Source: Phycisphaerales bacterium (GTDB lineage Bacteria > Planctomycetota > Phycisphaerae > Phycisphaerales > SM1A02). From it: a stretch of DNA of 64,000 bases. A model generated the notes under the pieces. The model saw only the letters and a list, made by a program, of their open reading frames with translations. It had not been told where the DNA came from and made no database searches. Each line of letters starts with the position of its first letter. Within the stretch, counting starts at the first letter, position 1. A program made the position numbers and the translations under genes. Positions 16,452-26,527 of this stretch are shown piece after piece. The stretch is taken from NCBI GenBank assembly GCA_029246705.1, contig JAQWMQ010000039.1:16274-80273 (forward strand), in the 5' to 3' direction.

Positions 16452-18347
16452 ATGGACAAGCAGTCTGATCGAGTCGATGAGAAGATTATGACATCGCTAG
16501 CTGGCCAGAGTGGATCTTCGAAAGTCGGGGGGGCAACCCCTCGAAACTGCCGCATTCTGACTCCGTGGGCTCTCGTCATCTCATCGCTGGTGATCCTCGG
16601 ATCACTCGGGATCGCCTTCCCAGACTTCTTCCGCATTCAGATCTACATCGCCACCTACCAGCCTTCCGACTGGGGGCACATCTTCGTGGTTCCCCTGATC
16701 GCATGCTGGTTCGTCTGGCTGCGTCGCGATGAACTCCTGGCTCATTCACTTCGCCCGAGTTGGAGCGGCATAGCGATTGTCGTGCTGGGCATCATCATCT
16801 ACATGGTGGCGATGATGGGTCCGAAGCATCTGATCCACCATCTCTCCCGCTCCCTTGGCGTCTTCGTGGTCAGCTTCGGACTGGTGATCCTGTTCCTCGG
16901 CTGGCAGAGTCTTCGGGTGGTGGGGTTCCCCTTCATCTACCTCTTCGTGTTCGGTATCGTGATCTCCGATCGAATCATGACGCCGATCACCTATGAATTG
17001 CAGGACATATCGGCCAAGGGCGCCTGGTTGGTTCTCTACCTGGCGGGGTATGACACCGATCTCTCCGGAAACACGCTCACCCTCTTCGAGAACGGCAAGG
17101 CCTATCCGTTGAACGTCGCGGAAGCCTGTTCCGGCATGCGCATGTTGGTCGCCTTCCTCGCGCTGGGCACCGCGATGGCCTACGTCGGACTCTCCCGGCC
17201 CTGGCAGCGGACCCTGCTCATCCTGCTGGGCGTGCCGGTGGCGATCTTCGTGAACGTCCTCCGAGTCGTGACCCTCGGGCTACTTTCGAAGTATGACTCG
17301 AACTTCGCTGCGGGTGATTTTCACACCTTCATCGGACTCGTCTGGCTGTTCCCGGCATTCATCGTGTTCATCATCCTGATGTGGATGGTTCGCAAGCTCG
17401 TGGTTGAACCGCCTCTTGCGGTGGAGCCAGCCGATCCGGACAACCCACCGATGCTGCGTTTCGATCGACCGGTGATACCGAAGGTCTGCGTCGTGGTCGG
17501 GATCTTCCTGGCCAGCGCCGTCACCATGCGCTACATGATGGTCGCCATGAACGGCTTCCTCGCCAAGAAGGAAGTCGCCTTGCGCGCATCGCTTGACACC
17601 ATCCCCTCGACCCTCGGGACGTGGAGCCAGGTCGGCGAGGAGCGTGAATACGACGCAGCCGTGATCGAATCACTCGGGACCACTCAGTTCATCGATCGAA
17701 TCTACGCACCGAATGGTTCGATGGACAACGGCTACCTCATGTTGCACGTCGCCTATTACTCCGGAACCATCGACGAGGTCCCGCACATCCCCGAGAGATG
17801 CTGGGATGCCGCCGGGCTCAGTCAAATGGGTGATTCGAAGCGCCTTCCTCTTCTGCTCGACGAGTCGGAGTGGGTCGAATCCGAAACAGAGAACCGGGGC
17901 TCGGGTGATCTCTACAAGACCACCGTCGTCATTCACCCCGTCACCGGTGTCGAACAGGTCATCAAGCTGCCCGTTGGTGAATTGGAGCTGATGTCCAGCA
18001 CCTTCTCCACCAACCAGGATGCGGAGATCCGCCGGGTCGGCGGCTACATGTTCATCGCGAATGGCAGGAGTTGTGCCAGCTCGTTCGGTGTTCGTGCACT
18101 GGCCTTCGACTGGACCGAGGAATATGCCTACTACTGCAAGGTCCAGATTTCCGCGGTCTACAAGGTGTCCGTCGATGGCGATGGATTCATCGACAAGTAC
18201 CAGAGCGATTCATCGGACCTGATCACCAATCTCCTGCCTCACCTCATGCGATGTCTTCCCGACTGGGGTGAGATCGAATCCAGCGGTACCAACGGTGCGA
18301 CAGAACGTGTCGTCTCAAACCAGAACACACTTCTCCAAGAGAGCTAG
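16452..18347 (+). CDS. Exosortase fused to EpsI-type C-terminal domain
   Basis: A 631-residue inner-membrane protein. Residues about 35-320 form the polytopic exosortase domain with the invariant trio Cys226 (AEACSGMRML), Arg271 (NVLRV) and His291 (GDFHTFIG), which cleaves and transfers proteins carrying a C-terminal sorting tail. After a further helix (about 340-360), residues 375-610 match the EpsI/DUF3485 domain (YYSGTIDEVPHIPERCW). Exosortases sit in EPS loci of Gram-negative bacteria, and the EpsI fusion is known in several subtypes. XrtU, described from planctomycetes, is a possible subtype but cannot be confirmed. Starts at 16449 (TTG), 16452 (ATG) and 16488 (ATG) are possible. The giant TPR gene starts 3 nt after its stop. 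Confidence 0.9.
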   Translation: MDKQSDRVDEKIMTSLAGQSGSSKVGGATPRNCRILTPWALVISSLVILGSLGIAFPDFFRIQIYIATYQPSDWGHIFVVPLIACWFVWLRRDELLAHSLRPSWSGIAIVVLGIIIYMVAMMGPKHLIHHLSRSLGVFVVSFGLVILFLGWQSLRVVGFPFIYLFVFGIVISDRIMTPITYELQDISAKGAWLVLYLAGYDTDLSGNTLTLFENGKAYPLNVAEACSGMRMLVAFLALGTAMAYVGLSRPWQRTLLILLGVPVAIFVNVLRVVTLGLLSKYDSNFAAGDFHTFIGLVWLFPAFIVFIILMWMVRKLVVEPPLAVEPADPDNPPMLRFDRPVIPKVCVVVGIFLASAVTMRYMMVAMNGFLAKKEVALRASLDTIPSTLGTWSQVGEEREYDAAVIESLGTTQFIDRIYAPNGSMDNGYLMLHVAYYSGTIDEVPHIPERCWDAAGLSQMGDSKRLPLLLDESEWVESETENRGSGDLYKTTVVIHPVTGVEQVIKLPVGELELMSSTFSTNQDAEIRRVGGYMFIANGRSCASSFGVRALAFDWTEEYAYYCKVQISAVYKVSVDGDGFIDKYQSDSSDLITNLLPHLMRCLPDWGEIESSGTNGATERVVSNQNTLLQES

Positions 18348-18350
18348 ACG

Positions 18351-21300
18351 ATGGCCACACGTCTCAACAAGCGCTTCATCTTCATACTCACTGCGGTGAT
18401 CCTCGTACTGGGATTGGGTGTGGGTGCTGTTGCCTACGTCGCGATCTCCGGGGATGCGGGCCGACAGGTGCGAATAGCCAAGGATCTCGAGGCGGAAGGC
18501 AACTACGTCGATGCAACGGACCGTTACGGTCGCGCCATCACGAAGGATCCGACGAACCTCGAGTACTACGACCTCTTCGAGAATTCACTGCTCAAGATCG
18601 TTCCCGAGTCACGTGCCGAATCACGTGACCGGTACAACCAGTTCCTTGCCGTGCTTGGGCGTCGCAAGAACGTTTCAGTCGACAACCCCGAATCCTGGGA
18701 ACGTCTCGTCCTGGAGTTCTATCGCAGGGCCGATCTGCTCGGCCCCAGTGCCGGCGATGTCTGGGCCGACGTGCAGGACCAGGCGGAGCGAATGCACGAC
18801 GAGTTTCGTGATGTAGATGATCCGGAGGGCAGGGCTGCCACTCAGCTCGCTCGGGTCTATTGGTTGAAGTCGATGTCGAATCGACTTGACCTCCTGAAGC
18901 CGCAGGAAGAAATTGACTTCGAAGAGATCGAGAGTGAACTTCTCGCGGCTGAATGTACGAATCCCATGTTCTGGGAAGCGGTGTTGAATCGACGACTCGT
19001 TACAGCCTCACGTCACATCGCCAGGGGTGACACCCGCCTTGTCATGGCCGAACTCAAGGGTGAGGGAGGCTTCGATGAGCTCGAAGGAATCATGGTTGCC
19101 AACGGGGAAGTCGAGATGACCCCGAGGCTTCTCGCGATTCTCGCGAACCGTCACCGGTTGCTTCCCGACGATCCCGCAAGCGAAGGCCTTTTCAGCCTGC
19201 GCTACGACCAGCTCCATCAGATCGCAAAGGATCAGACTGCCGCGATCCTCGCCTCCGAACCCGGCGAATCCACTGAAGAGGAGGCGAACATCCTTCGAGC
19301 CGCCCTTCTTGCGGGACTGCTGCGCATCGAGGACGTCGTGCCGATGGTTGATCCGTTGGTCGATTCCGGTCAGCTGCAGCTGGATCTCTCGCTGATGATG
19401 TTCCAGACCCTGGCCCAGTCCAATCCTGAATTCGCAGCGCGGACCGCTCGTCATGCACTTGCGGTCGAACCGCTCACCGTGGGCTTGATGTCCATCATGC
19501 AGTCGGTGGTTCGGCAGCAGGCGACGATCGCATTGTTCGATGCCATGTATTCCCAGCTTGCACAGAAGGTCGATGGCTTGAAGGTCGTCGACCTCAAGGT
19601 GATACGAGAGGAGGCGAACCTGGAATTCCAGGGTGACCCTGCTCTTGAAGACGTGATGCTCTACATGGATGGCAGCATCAGCCTGATGCAGAACGACGCG
19701 CCGAGCGCCACAACGAAGTTCGCCGAACTGGCGAACAGCCCGCTCATCCAGTCCTCCACGATGCAACGCCGCTACATCCCCCGGATGGTCGCCGCTCTGC
19801 TCATGGCAGGTGAACGCGGGATCGCCATCGAGAAGCTTCGCGCCTATGCGGCCAACATGCCGCCCGCCGCAGTGGTCGGTGTTCGAGTCGCGATTGCACG
19901 CGAACTGCTCGCGATCGGGCGTCTCGAGGATGCCGTGGACGAGATCGAGAAGGCTCTTGCCACCGATCCCGAGAACGAAGCAGCGCTTGCCGTCATGGAG
20001 CAGGCCGTCACTCTTGGCAATGAAATCGCCAACGAGGCTGTCGGCGCGGCCACCCCCGAGGCCCGGGCATTCAGTCGCGCCACCTCGGCGATGGCGGACG
20101 GGAGACCGGAAGATGCCCGTGTGGTCCTGCTTGCCGCCATCGACGCGTTCGACGACAACGATTCCTTCAAGCGCATGCTGGTCACCGTCGACATTCTTCT
20201 GGACAATCGGGAGGAGGCTCGAAGCATCGCATCGAGCATCGAAGGCTACGAGGAAGACACGTTGATCCAGCGGCAGTTGATCATTCTGAACAATGAAGAC
20301 CCGATCGAGCGGATCAACGCACTCGTGGAATTCGGTTACGGGGATGAACCAGCCAAGAACGCCATGAAGTTCATCTACCTCGAGATCTTGTATCGAGGTG
20401 GCGAGGAAGGCAGCGGCGAGGCTCTTGCCATCCTTCCTGGTGTCTTCGATGCAGCTCTCGCCGATCTCACCGACAATCGAGGCATCCGCCAGAGACTGAT
20501 GGTCAGTGCAGTGCAGTTCGATCGGAAGAACGATTCCGCCGGGGACACGGATTCCTACGTCTCCCGTGCGCTTTCCGCCTTCGAAGCGGTTGAAACCGAC
20601 GCGGTGCAGATTGCCAATACCAAGGCGCGAATGGCTGCCGTGACCGGTGACCCCGCCTCATCCATCGAACTGCTTGAACCCTTGCTGGCGAGAGATCTCG
20701 GAAACGCAGAGACCTGGCACCTCCTTGGACTCAGTTACGCCGAGCTTGGTCGCACCGAGCAGGCCAAGGACGCATTTTCCAGTGCTGTGAAGCGCGCTCC
20801 GGACCGAGCACAGTACGTACTGTCCTACGCCCGTGCCCTGGAGGAGAGCGGCGATCTCGAGAAGGCGCTGAACCTCCTCCGTGTAAGCCGCAGGTCCCAG
20901 TCGCTCGGGCTCCAGATACGAGATCCCTGGTTGAGTGCTGAATCAAGGTATGGAGACCAGAAGGCCGCCCTCAACCAGCGAGCACTGATCTACACCGCCG
21001 ACATGGAGGATGTCAGCAGTGATGAGGACGTCATCGATACGGTGAATGCCCTGGAATTCGCACGCCTGCTCCTGGTCGTGCCCATCGAACGGACCGACAT
21101 CCGCCGCAACGGGAATCCTCTTTTCTCACCCAGCTCCTGGTCGGGCATGAATGGCTCCAAGAAGCGTGAGATCATCACTCAGGAGCGTGATGCCCGACGT
21201 GACCTCGCGTTCACCATCATCGACGAAGTCTCCAGGCGCTCCCAGGGAGATAACGCGAAGGCTTCGGTGATGATGATCAAGGCGCAGGCTCACTCCCTCG

Positions 21301-23258
21301 CCGACCAGCAAGACCTTCTCAAGGCGGAGCTGGAAAGCGTCATCGAATGTTGTGACGACATCCTGCTGCAGGATCAACGCTTCAGGCTCATCGACATGCT
21401 CGGCCTCATCAATGCGGATGAGGCGATCGATGCCCAGTTCAGCAAACTCGCCGAAATAGAGGACCTGACGACACTTCGGTCCGTGGTCTTGAAGTTGAAC
21501 CAATACGATCGCAACGATCTGGCCAAGGAAATCGCGTCAAGGATCTACGAGTCAAGCGAAACGCTCGGCGATGCGATGCTCCTTGCAAATGCCTGTCTCA
21601 ACTCCAAGGACCTTGAAAAGGCCCAGGAGATGATCTTCGCCTTCGAGGTCGATGAGGAACTGAAGAGCAACAGGAACCTTTCCTACCAGTTCCATCTCCT
21701 CGACTCGAACTGTCAGGGCATGCTCGCCCAGGAACTCATCGCAAGATCCCTGGAGCTCGACAAGCAGGAAGCGGGATTGCTGAGCGAGAATAAACTGGAC
21801 AAGGCCGTCGAGATCGCTGAAGAATCAAAGAAGCTGAGGGTGGATGCCGAAAACTGCCTGAATCGCGGGCTTACTGCGGTTTCAGCTGCTCGTGAGATCA
21901 TCCCTGGTCGCTTGATGGCTCTCCTCAGGAAGCATGAGCTCCTCCGTGCCAAGGCGCTGATGTTCCGTGGCGCCGCCTACGAATCCGACGTGCTCGACAA
22001 TGCACGGGAAGCACGAGACATTGCGCCAATCGACTGGCGGGCCAACAGGTGCCTGATGGAGTCCCATCTCATGATGGGCAACCCGAGTGAAGCCCTGTCC
22101 TCATTGGATCAGTACTTCCGTCGAGGCGGCATGTCGCCCGATGCCCGATCAGCGATCATGAGCATCGCAAGAGTCGAGGGCAAGCCCGGTCTGGCGATCC
22201 CCGCACTGCAGCGTGCCATGGAACGTGATCCTTCTGATCCGCTCTGGCCACGTGCCATCGCTCGACTCCTGATCGAGAGCGGTGATTCATCCTCCGCTTC
22301 GGACATGTGGTGGCGAGTTCTTGAACTCGACCCGACGTCCTCCGCCATCTCCGACTTCGTCGCCATCGAATTCAAAACCGACGATCCCGACATGAATCGT
22401 CTCGAAGAGGCATTGGAGCTACGCCCCGACTTGCTTGAGACCAACCCAGACCTCAAGGCGGCTCGTTCCGCATCCTTCGTCATCGCCGGCGACAAACGTC
22501 GGGGCGAACGGGACTACAAGCGAGCCTACATCGAGGGTCTGGAACTGCTTGCGTCCTCAGGCAAGAGCCTTCCTCTGGAGCGGGTCCTCACCTACTACGA
22601 GAATGTTTATCCGTCCGACGGCTGGGATCAGATCGAGACTCGCCTGGAAGGCATGACCGGGCAGCCGGTCGGTCCCTACGTCCTGAAGTACATCGCCGAG
22701 CTGTATGCCAATGAAGCAACGACCGGCGAGCCTGCGGAACGTTCGGCGGAATTGTTCAAGAGGGCCATCGATCTCTGCGAAGACGGGGATCCGCTTCGAG
22801 TTCGCATGCTCACCAGTTATGCGGCGATTCTGTACATGAGTGGAGAGTGTTCCGCCGCGATCGATTCCATGAAGCTTCTGATCGAGTCTGGTTCCGCCTC
22901 GCCCAACACCCTCAACAACCTCGCCTACATGCTGCTCGAGTGCAACGACGATGCCAGAGAAGCCGTCTTCTATTCAACACAGGCACTTCAACTCGCGCCC
23001 TCTTCCCCGGCGTTCCTCGATACCCACGGATACATCCTGCTCAAACTCGGTCAGCTCGAGGAAGCCGAGGTCTTCCTGTCTCGTGCAGTCCAGATCAAGG
23101 CTTCCGCATCCAATCTGCTTCACTACGCAGAACTGATGCTGTTGACCGACCGTAAAGCCGAGGCGGAAATCCTGCTTGAAAAACAGGGCAAGGATTTCCC
23201 GGACCTGACCGAAGACCAGAAGAATCAAGTGAAAGAATTCATCAGCCAGCTCAAGTGA
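18351..23258 (+). CDS. Giant membrane-anchored TPR protein
   Basis: A 1635-residue protein with one N-terminal membrane anchor (about 9-32) and an otherwise alpha-helical, acidic body made of tetratricopeptide-like repeats. Clear TPR units include RIAKDLEAEGNYVDATDRYG (about 41-60), WHLLGLSYAELGRTEQAKDA (near 788), and a C-terminal run with PNTLNNLAYMLLECNDDARE and LDTHGYILLKLGQLEEAEVF. The anchor places the repeats in the periplasm, if orientation follows the positive-inside rule. TPR proteins such as PrsT accompany exosortase/PEP-CTERM systems, but PrsT is about half this size and a lipoprotein. The 3-nt gap to the exosortase gene indicates coupled translation and a joint role, perhaps as a scaffold for EPS assembly. 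No catalytic motif is seen. Confidence 0.85.
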   Translation: MATRLNKRFIFILTAVILVLGLGVGAVAYVAISGDAGRQVRIAKDLEAEGNYVDATDRYGRAITKDPTNLEYYDLFENSLLKIVPESRAESRDRYNQFLAVLGRRKNVSVDNPESWERLVLEFYRRADLLGPSAGDVWADVQDQAERMHDEFRDVDDPEGRAATQLARVYWLKSMSNRLDLLKPQEEIDFEEIESELLAAECTNPMFWEAVLNRRLVTASRHIARGDTRLVMAELKGEGGFDELEGIMVANGEVEMTPRLLAILANRHRLLPDDPASEGLFSLRYDQLHQIAKDQTAAILASEPGESTEEEANILRAALLAGLLRIEDVVPMVDPLVDSGQLQLDLSLMMFQTLAQSNPEFAARTARHALAVEPLTVGLMSIMQSVVRQQATIALFDAMYSQLAQKVDGLKVVDLKVIREEANLEFQGDPALEDVMLYMDGSISLMQNDAPSATTKFAELANSPLIQSSTMQRRYIPRMVAALLMAGERGIAIEKLRAYAANMPPAAVVGVRVAIARELLAIGRLEDAVDEIEKALATDPENEAALAVMEQAVTLGNEIANEAVGAATPEARAFSRATSAMADGRPEDARVVLLAAIDAFDDNDSFKRMLVTVDILLDNREEARSIASSIEGYEEDTLIQRQLIILNNEDPIERINALVEFGYGDEPAKNAMKFIYLEILYRGGEEGSGEALAILPGVFDAALADLTDNRGIRQRLMVSAVQFDRKNDSAGDTDSYVSRALSAFEAVETDAVQIANTKARMAAVTGDPASSIELLEPLLARDLGNAETWHLLGLSYAELGRTEQAKDAFSSAVKRAPDRAQYVLSYARALEESGDLEKALNLLRVSRRSQSLGLQIRDPWLSAESRYGDQKAALNQRALIYTADMEDVSSDEDVIDTVNALEFARLLLVVPIERTDIRRNGNPLFSPSSWSGMNGSKKREIITQERDARRDLAFTIIDEVSRRSQGDNAKASVMMIKAQAHSLADQQDLLKAELESVIECCDDILLQDQRFRLIDMLGLINADEAIDAQFSKLAEIEDLTTLRSVVLKLNQYDRNDLAKEIASRIYESSETLGDAMLLANACLNSKDLEKAQEMIFAFEVDEELKSNRNLSYQFHLLDSNCQGMLAQELIARSLELDKQEAGLLSENKLDKAVEIAEESKKLRVDAENCLNRGLTAVSAAREIIPGRLMALLRKHELLRAKALMFRGAAYESDVLDNAREARDIAPIDWRANRCLMESHLMMGNPSEALSSLDQYFRRGGMSPDARSAIMSIARVEGKPGLAIPALQRAMERDPSDPLWPRAIARLLIESGDSSSASDMWWRVLELDPTSSAISDFVAIEFKTDDPDMNRLEEALELRPDLLETNPDLKAARSASFVIAGDKRRGERDYKRAYIEGLELLASSGKSLPLERVLTYYENVYPSDGWDQIETRLEGMTGQPVGPYVLKYIAELYANEATTGEPAERSAELFKRAIDLCEDGDPLRVRMLTSYAAILYMSGECSAAIDSMKLLIESGSASPNTLNNLAYMLLECNDDAREAVFYSTQALQLAPSSPAFLDTHGYILLKLGQLEEAEVFLSRAVQIKASASNLLHYAELMLLTDRKAEAEILLEKQGKDFPDLTEDQKNQVKEFISQLK

Positions 23259-23315
23259 TGACACCCCCGCAACTGAATTATTGCATCCATAAACGGATCT
23301 AACTGGATTTGACCC

Positions 23316-25523
23316 ATGGCCACTACGACCAATCGAACAGCGCCTTCCGCCCAGCGAAGGCAGTCTTCAGATTCCCGTTCGCCTATCGGAGGCAAGGTCA
23401 TCGACCCTGTGCGCATTCTCCGTCAGAACGTGTGGGCGATCTTCGCCTCCGCAATACTCGGCATGGTGGTCGGAGGTATCGCGTTCGTCGTGTGTCTCTT
23501 CTTCTTCCCTTCCTACCAGGGTACGGTGACGTTCGAGCTCTTCCCCGAGCTGCAGGCCGCCGACTCCGTGGTCAGTTCCGACCGCAGAACGGCCGACACG
23601 GTGACTCGTCTCGCTCGTACCGAAGCTGGTCGAATCAAGACTCAGAAGGTGCTCACCACCGCCCTGGAGGACCGCGATGTCCGACGAACCGCGTGGGCCG
23701 AGCAGTTCAAGGAAGATGAAGGCAGCTTCGACCTGAATGAAGCACTTCTCGAACTCACCGATGAACTCAATGCGTATCACGTTCGTGACACCAACACCTT
23801 CATCATCGCCTGGGATGGAAGCACCGCGACCGACGTCCCCGTCATCCTGACCGCAGTCCAGAATTCATACATGGCGGCTCTCGTCGACATCACCGATGCG
23901 CGATACAACAGCAACCTGAAGACCTTCACGGACCAGCGGAAGGATCTCGATGCGATGATCGTCTTCCTCGAGACCGAAAAGCAGAACTTCGTTCGCGAGA
24001 ACAACATCACCTCGCTCAACGAGGCGGTCAACGAGCGGCGTGGGCGCATCGAGGAGCTGATCCTGCAGATCTCCGAGACAAGCTCCAGCGTCGAGGTCCT
24101 GAATTCCCGACGCCAGCAGCTTCAGGCGAAGATCACTGGCCGACTGGAGCCTTCCAACGACGACATCCGGATCGCCGAACAGGACCCCATCGTCATGAAC
24201 ATCATGTCGAGGATCAGGGATCTTCGCATCGAACTCGGTACCGCCCGTGAACGTCTCCATCCCAATCACTTGTCCGTGAAGAGCATCGAACGGACGCTCA
24301 AGGCTTCCGAGGACGAAAAGGCGTCGGCGGTCCAGGAGATCATCAATCGCGACCTCAATGCGCGTTTCAAGGAGACCAGTGACGAGACGGCGAGCTTCGA
24401 GCAGCTTCTCAAGTCACTTGAACTCGATTACGAAGAGGCTCAGACGAACCTTCGCGACTACGCTTCGGCGCTCGGGGAGCTTCAGTCCATCGATCGTCGA
24501 CTCGATGCCGCGAACAACGACCGTGACGAGATCAATCGAACCATCGCCGACATCAACCAGATTCGGGTTCGTGAAGATGCCTCCAAGGTCTTCGTACAGC
24601 AGGGCGCGACCCTTCCCAAGGAACTCGCCTTTCCCGACATCAAGCTGATGCTTCCTGCCGGGATCGCACTCATCGTCGGTCTGACCCTGGGTCTCGTGTT
24701 CCTCCGGGAGCTGCTCGACAATCGCGTCAAGTATCCCAGTGAGATCAGCTCCATCGCCGGGGCTCGACTCCTTGGTGTGGTTCCCGACTCCGCTGACGAC
24801 CCCACCGGCGTCGAATCGGTCGATCTGGTCGTTCGGAACGAGCCCGACTCCGTGATGGCGGAATCCTTCCGCCAGACGGCAGCGCAGGTGAACAAGGAGA
24901 TGTCCGCGGCTGGTCACAAGTCATTGCTTCTGATCAGCGGAATGCCTGATGCAGGCACGACGACCATCGCCAACAACCTCGCCGGCAGTCTTGCCGCCAC
25001 CGGTCGCAAGGTCGTGGTGGTGGATGCGAACTTCAGGCGACCCCGGGTCGAGGAATCATTCGGGATAGCTACGGCAACACGCGGCCTGGGCGACGCCCTC
25101 GCAGCAGAGGCACCCGTCGATTCAGTGGTGATCACCACGCCCGATTCGATCGACCTGATTGGTGCCGGTAGTGAGATCAACCGGGTGTTCGAACGTCTCA
25201 ACACCAGCGCCATGGATGACCTCCTTGACACACTGAAGAGGCGCTACGACTACGTCCTGATCGACGGGCCTCCCGGAGTGGTCTCCGGAGACGCTCTCGT
25301 TCTTGCCTCCAAGTGCGATGCGACGACATTGATCGTCCGTGCGGGCAGCGAGGAACGCGGTCTGATCGGTCGACTCATCAACCAGCTTCGCCAGATGGAG
25401 GCTTCCTTCATCGGTGTGATCTTCAACCGACCTCGCCACACTGCAGGTGGTTACTTCAAGAAGAACTTCCAGACCATGGCGAGCTATTCGCCCAAGCACG
25501 ATTCAGTTCGCTCCGAGTCCTGA
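23316..25523 (+). CDS. Wzz chain-length regulator with degenerate tyrosine-kinase domain
   Basis: A 735-residue polysaccharide co-polymerase. TM1 is near 37-64, a long periplasmic coiled coil spans about 205-425, TM2 is near 445-465, and the cytoplasmic C-terminus (about 510-735) has a BY-kinase/CpsD-like P-loop fold. Key residues deviate: Walker A reads GMPDAGTTT (542-550), with Thr at the invariant Lys position (548). Walker A' reads VVVVDANFRRP with Asn572 in place of the second Asp. Walker B (YVLIDGPPGV) is kept. Only two Tyr lie in the tail, instead of a Tyr cluster. Chain-length control probably remains while kinase activity is doubtful. The epimerase start follows 2 nt after its stop. 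Confidence 0.88.
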   Translation: MATTTNRTAPSAQRRQSSDSRSPIGGKVIDPVRILRQNVWAIFASAILGMVVGGIAFVVCLFFFPSYQGTVTFELFPELQAADSVVSSDRRTADTVTRLARTEAGRIKTQKVLTTALEDRDVRRTAWAEQFKEDEGSFDLNEALLELTDELNAYHVRDTNTFIIAWDGSTATDVPVILTAVQNSYMAALVDITDARYNSNLKTFTDQRKDLDAMIVFLETEKQNFVRENNITSLNEAVNERRGRIEELILQISETSSSVEVLNSRRQQLQAKITGRLEPSNDDIRIAEQDPIVMNIMSRIRDLRIELGTARERLHPNHLSVKSIERTLKASEDEKASAVQEIINRDLNARFKETSDETASFEQLLKSLELDYEEAQTNLRDYASALGELQSIDRRLDAANNDRDEINRTIADINQIRVREDASKVFVQQGATLPKELAFPDIKLMLPAGIALIVGLTLGLVFLRELLDNRVKYPSEISSIAGARLLGVVPDSADDPTGVESVDLVVRNEPDSVMAESFRQTAAQVNKEMSAAGHKSLLLISGMPDAGTTTIANNLAGSLAATGRKVVVVDANFRRPRVEESFGIATATRGLGDALAAEAPVDSVVITTPDSIDLIGAGSEINRVFERLNTSAMDDLLDTLKRRYDYVLIDGPPGVVSGDALVLASKCDATTLIVRAGSEERGLIGRLINQLRQMEASFIGVIFNRPRHTAGGYFKKNFQTMASYSPKHDSVRSES

Positions 25524-25525
25524 CC

Positions 25526-26527
25526 ATGGCAGCACCTGACACAAAGCCTCATGTTCTCGTCACGGGGGGAGCCGGTTTCATCGGTTCCCATCTCGTCGAA
25601 CATCTCGTGGCTTCAGGTGCGCACGTCACGGTCGTTGATGATCTTTCGACCGGGAGTCTCTCCAACCTCGCTGGCGCGACCGCGGATGCGGGGGGGACCC
25701 TGGAGTTCATCCATTCCGATCTCGCCGGCTGGATCGAGAGCCTTGACTCTTCCGTTCGATTCGACCGGATCATCCATCTTGCCGCCGCCGTCGGCGTGAG
25801 GCTCGTCGTCGACGATCCGATTCGCACCATCGAGACCAACATCTACCAGACCTCGGCCGTGCTTCGACTGGCCCTGCGTCACCTCACGCCACTGCTTCTC
25901 GCATCGACCAGCGAGGTCTACGGCAAGGGCGTGAAGTCTCCCTTCTCCGAAGAGGATGACATGACCTACGGGCCGACTTCCAGGTCTCGATGGTCCTATG
26001 CCTGCTCCAAGGCGATCGACGAATACCTCGCACTGGCCAACCACAAGGACAACGGACTGCCGGTCACGGTGGTCCGCTTCTTCAACACCGTGGGGCCGCG
26101 ACAGGTCGGCAAGTATGGAATGGTGCTTCCGCGGTTCATCGAACGTGCCCTGAAGGGCGAGCCGCTCGAGGTCTACGGTGACGGTTTGCAATCGCGCTGC
26201 TTCATCGATGTACGTGACGTGGTTCCGGTGCTTTCGGGATTGCTCGATAATCCCAAGTGCCAGGGTCGGATATTCAATGTCGGCAACGACCATCCGATCT
26301 CCATCCTCGAACTCGCGAACCTGGTCAAGGAAGTCCTCGACTCCGGTTCGGAGATCCGCATCGTTCCCTATGAAGAGGCCTACACCGAGGGATTCGAGGA
26401 CCTGAAGGTCCGTGTCCCGGATCTCACGCGCATCCGTTCCGAGATGACCTTCGAACCAGTCACCCGACTCGAGACGACCATCAGGGATATCTCCACGACC
26501 ATCAAAGTCGGTGAGGTGAGCTCATGA
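25526..26527 (+). CDS. NAD-dependent sugar-nucleotide epimerase/dehydratase (extended SDR)
   Basis: A 333-residue extended short-chain dehydrogenase/reductase. The NAD-binding motif GGAGFIGS is at 14-21, the STSEVYG segment contributes the catalytic Ser/Thr, and the active-site pair is Tyr158 and Lys162 (YACSK). RFFNTVGPRQ and the downstream substrate-binding strands resemble UDP-glucose 4-epimerase, UDP-glucuronate decarboxylase and related enzymes; sequence alone does not settle which. It would make a nucleotide sugar for the EPS. ATG 25526 is chosen because the Rossmann fold begins at residue 9 and the previous gene stops 2 nt upstream; a longer frame from 25313 would overlap the Wzz gene. 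The stop overlaps the next start (ATGA). Confidence 0.88.
   Translation: MAAPDTKPHVLVTGGAGFIGSHLVEHLVASGAHVTVVDDLSTGSLSNLAGATADAGGTLEFIHSDLAGWIESLDSSVRFDRIIHLAAAVGVRLVVDDPIRTIETNIYQTSAVLRLALRHLTPLLLASTSEVYGKGVKSPFSEEDDMTYGPTSRSRWSYACSKAIDEYLALANHKDNGLPVTVVRFFNTVGPRQVGKYGMVLPRFIERALKGEPLEVYGDGLQSRCFIDVRDVVPVLSGLLDNPKCQGRIFNVGNDHPISILELANLVKEVLDSGSEIRIVPYEEAYTEGFEDLKVRVPDLTRIRSEMTFEPVTRLETTIRDISTTIKVGEVSS

Noticed and set aside
16229..16468. A 79-codon frame in the gap before the exosortase gene
   Set aside because: No ribosome binding site or recognisable protein; it crosses several hairpins and overlaps the exosortase start.
23316..25523. Frameshift or sequencing error as explanation for the odd Walker A motif
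   Set aside because: The frame is intact on both sides, and the next P-loop motif (Walker A') is also altered, so a single indel cannot explain it.
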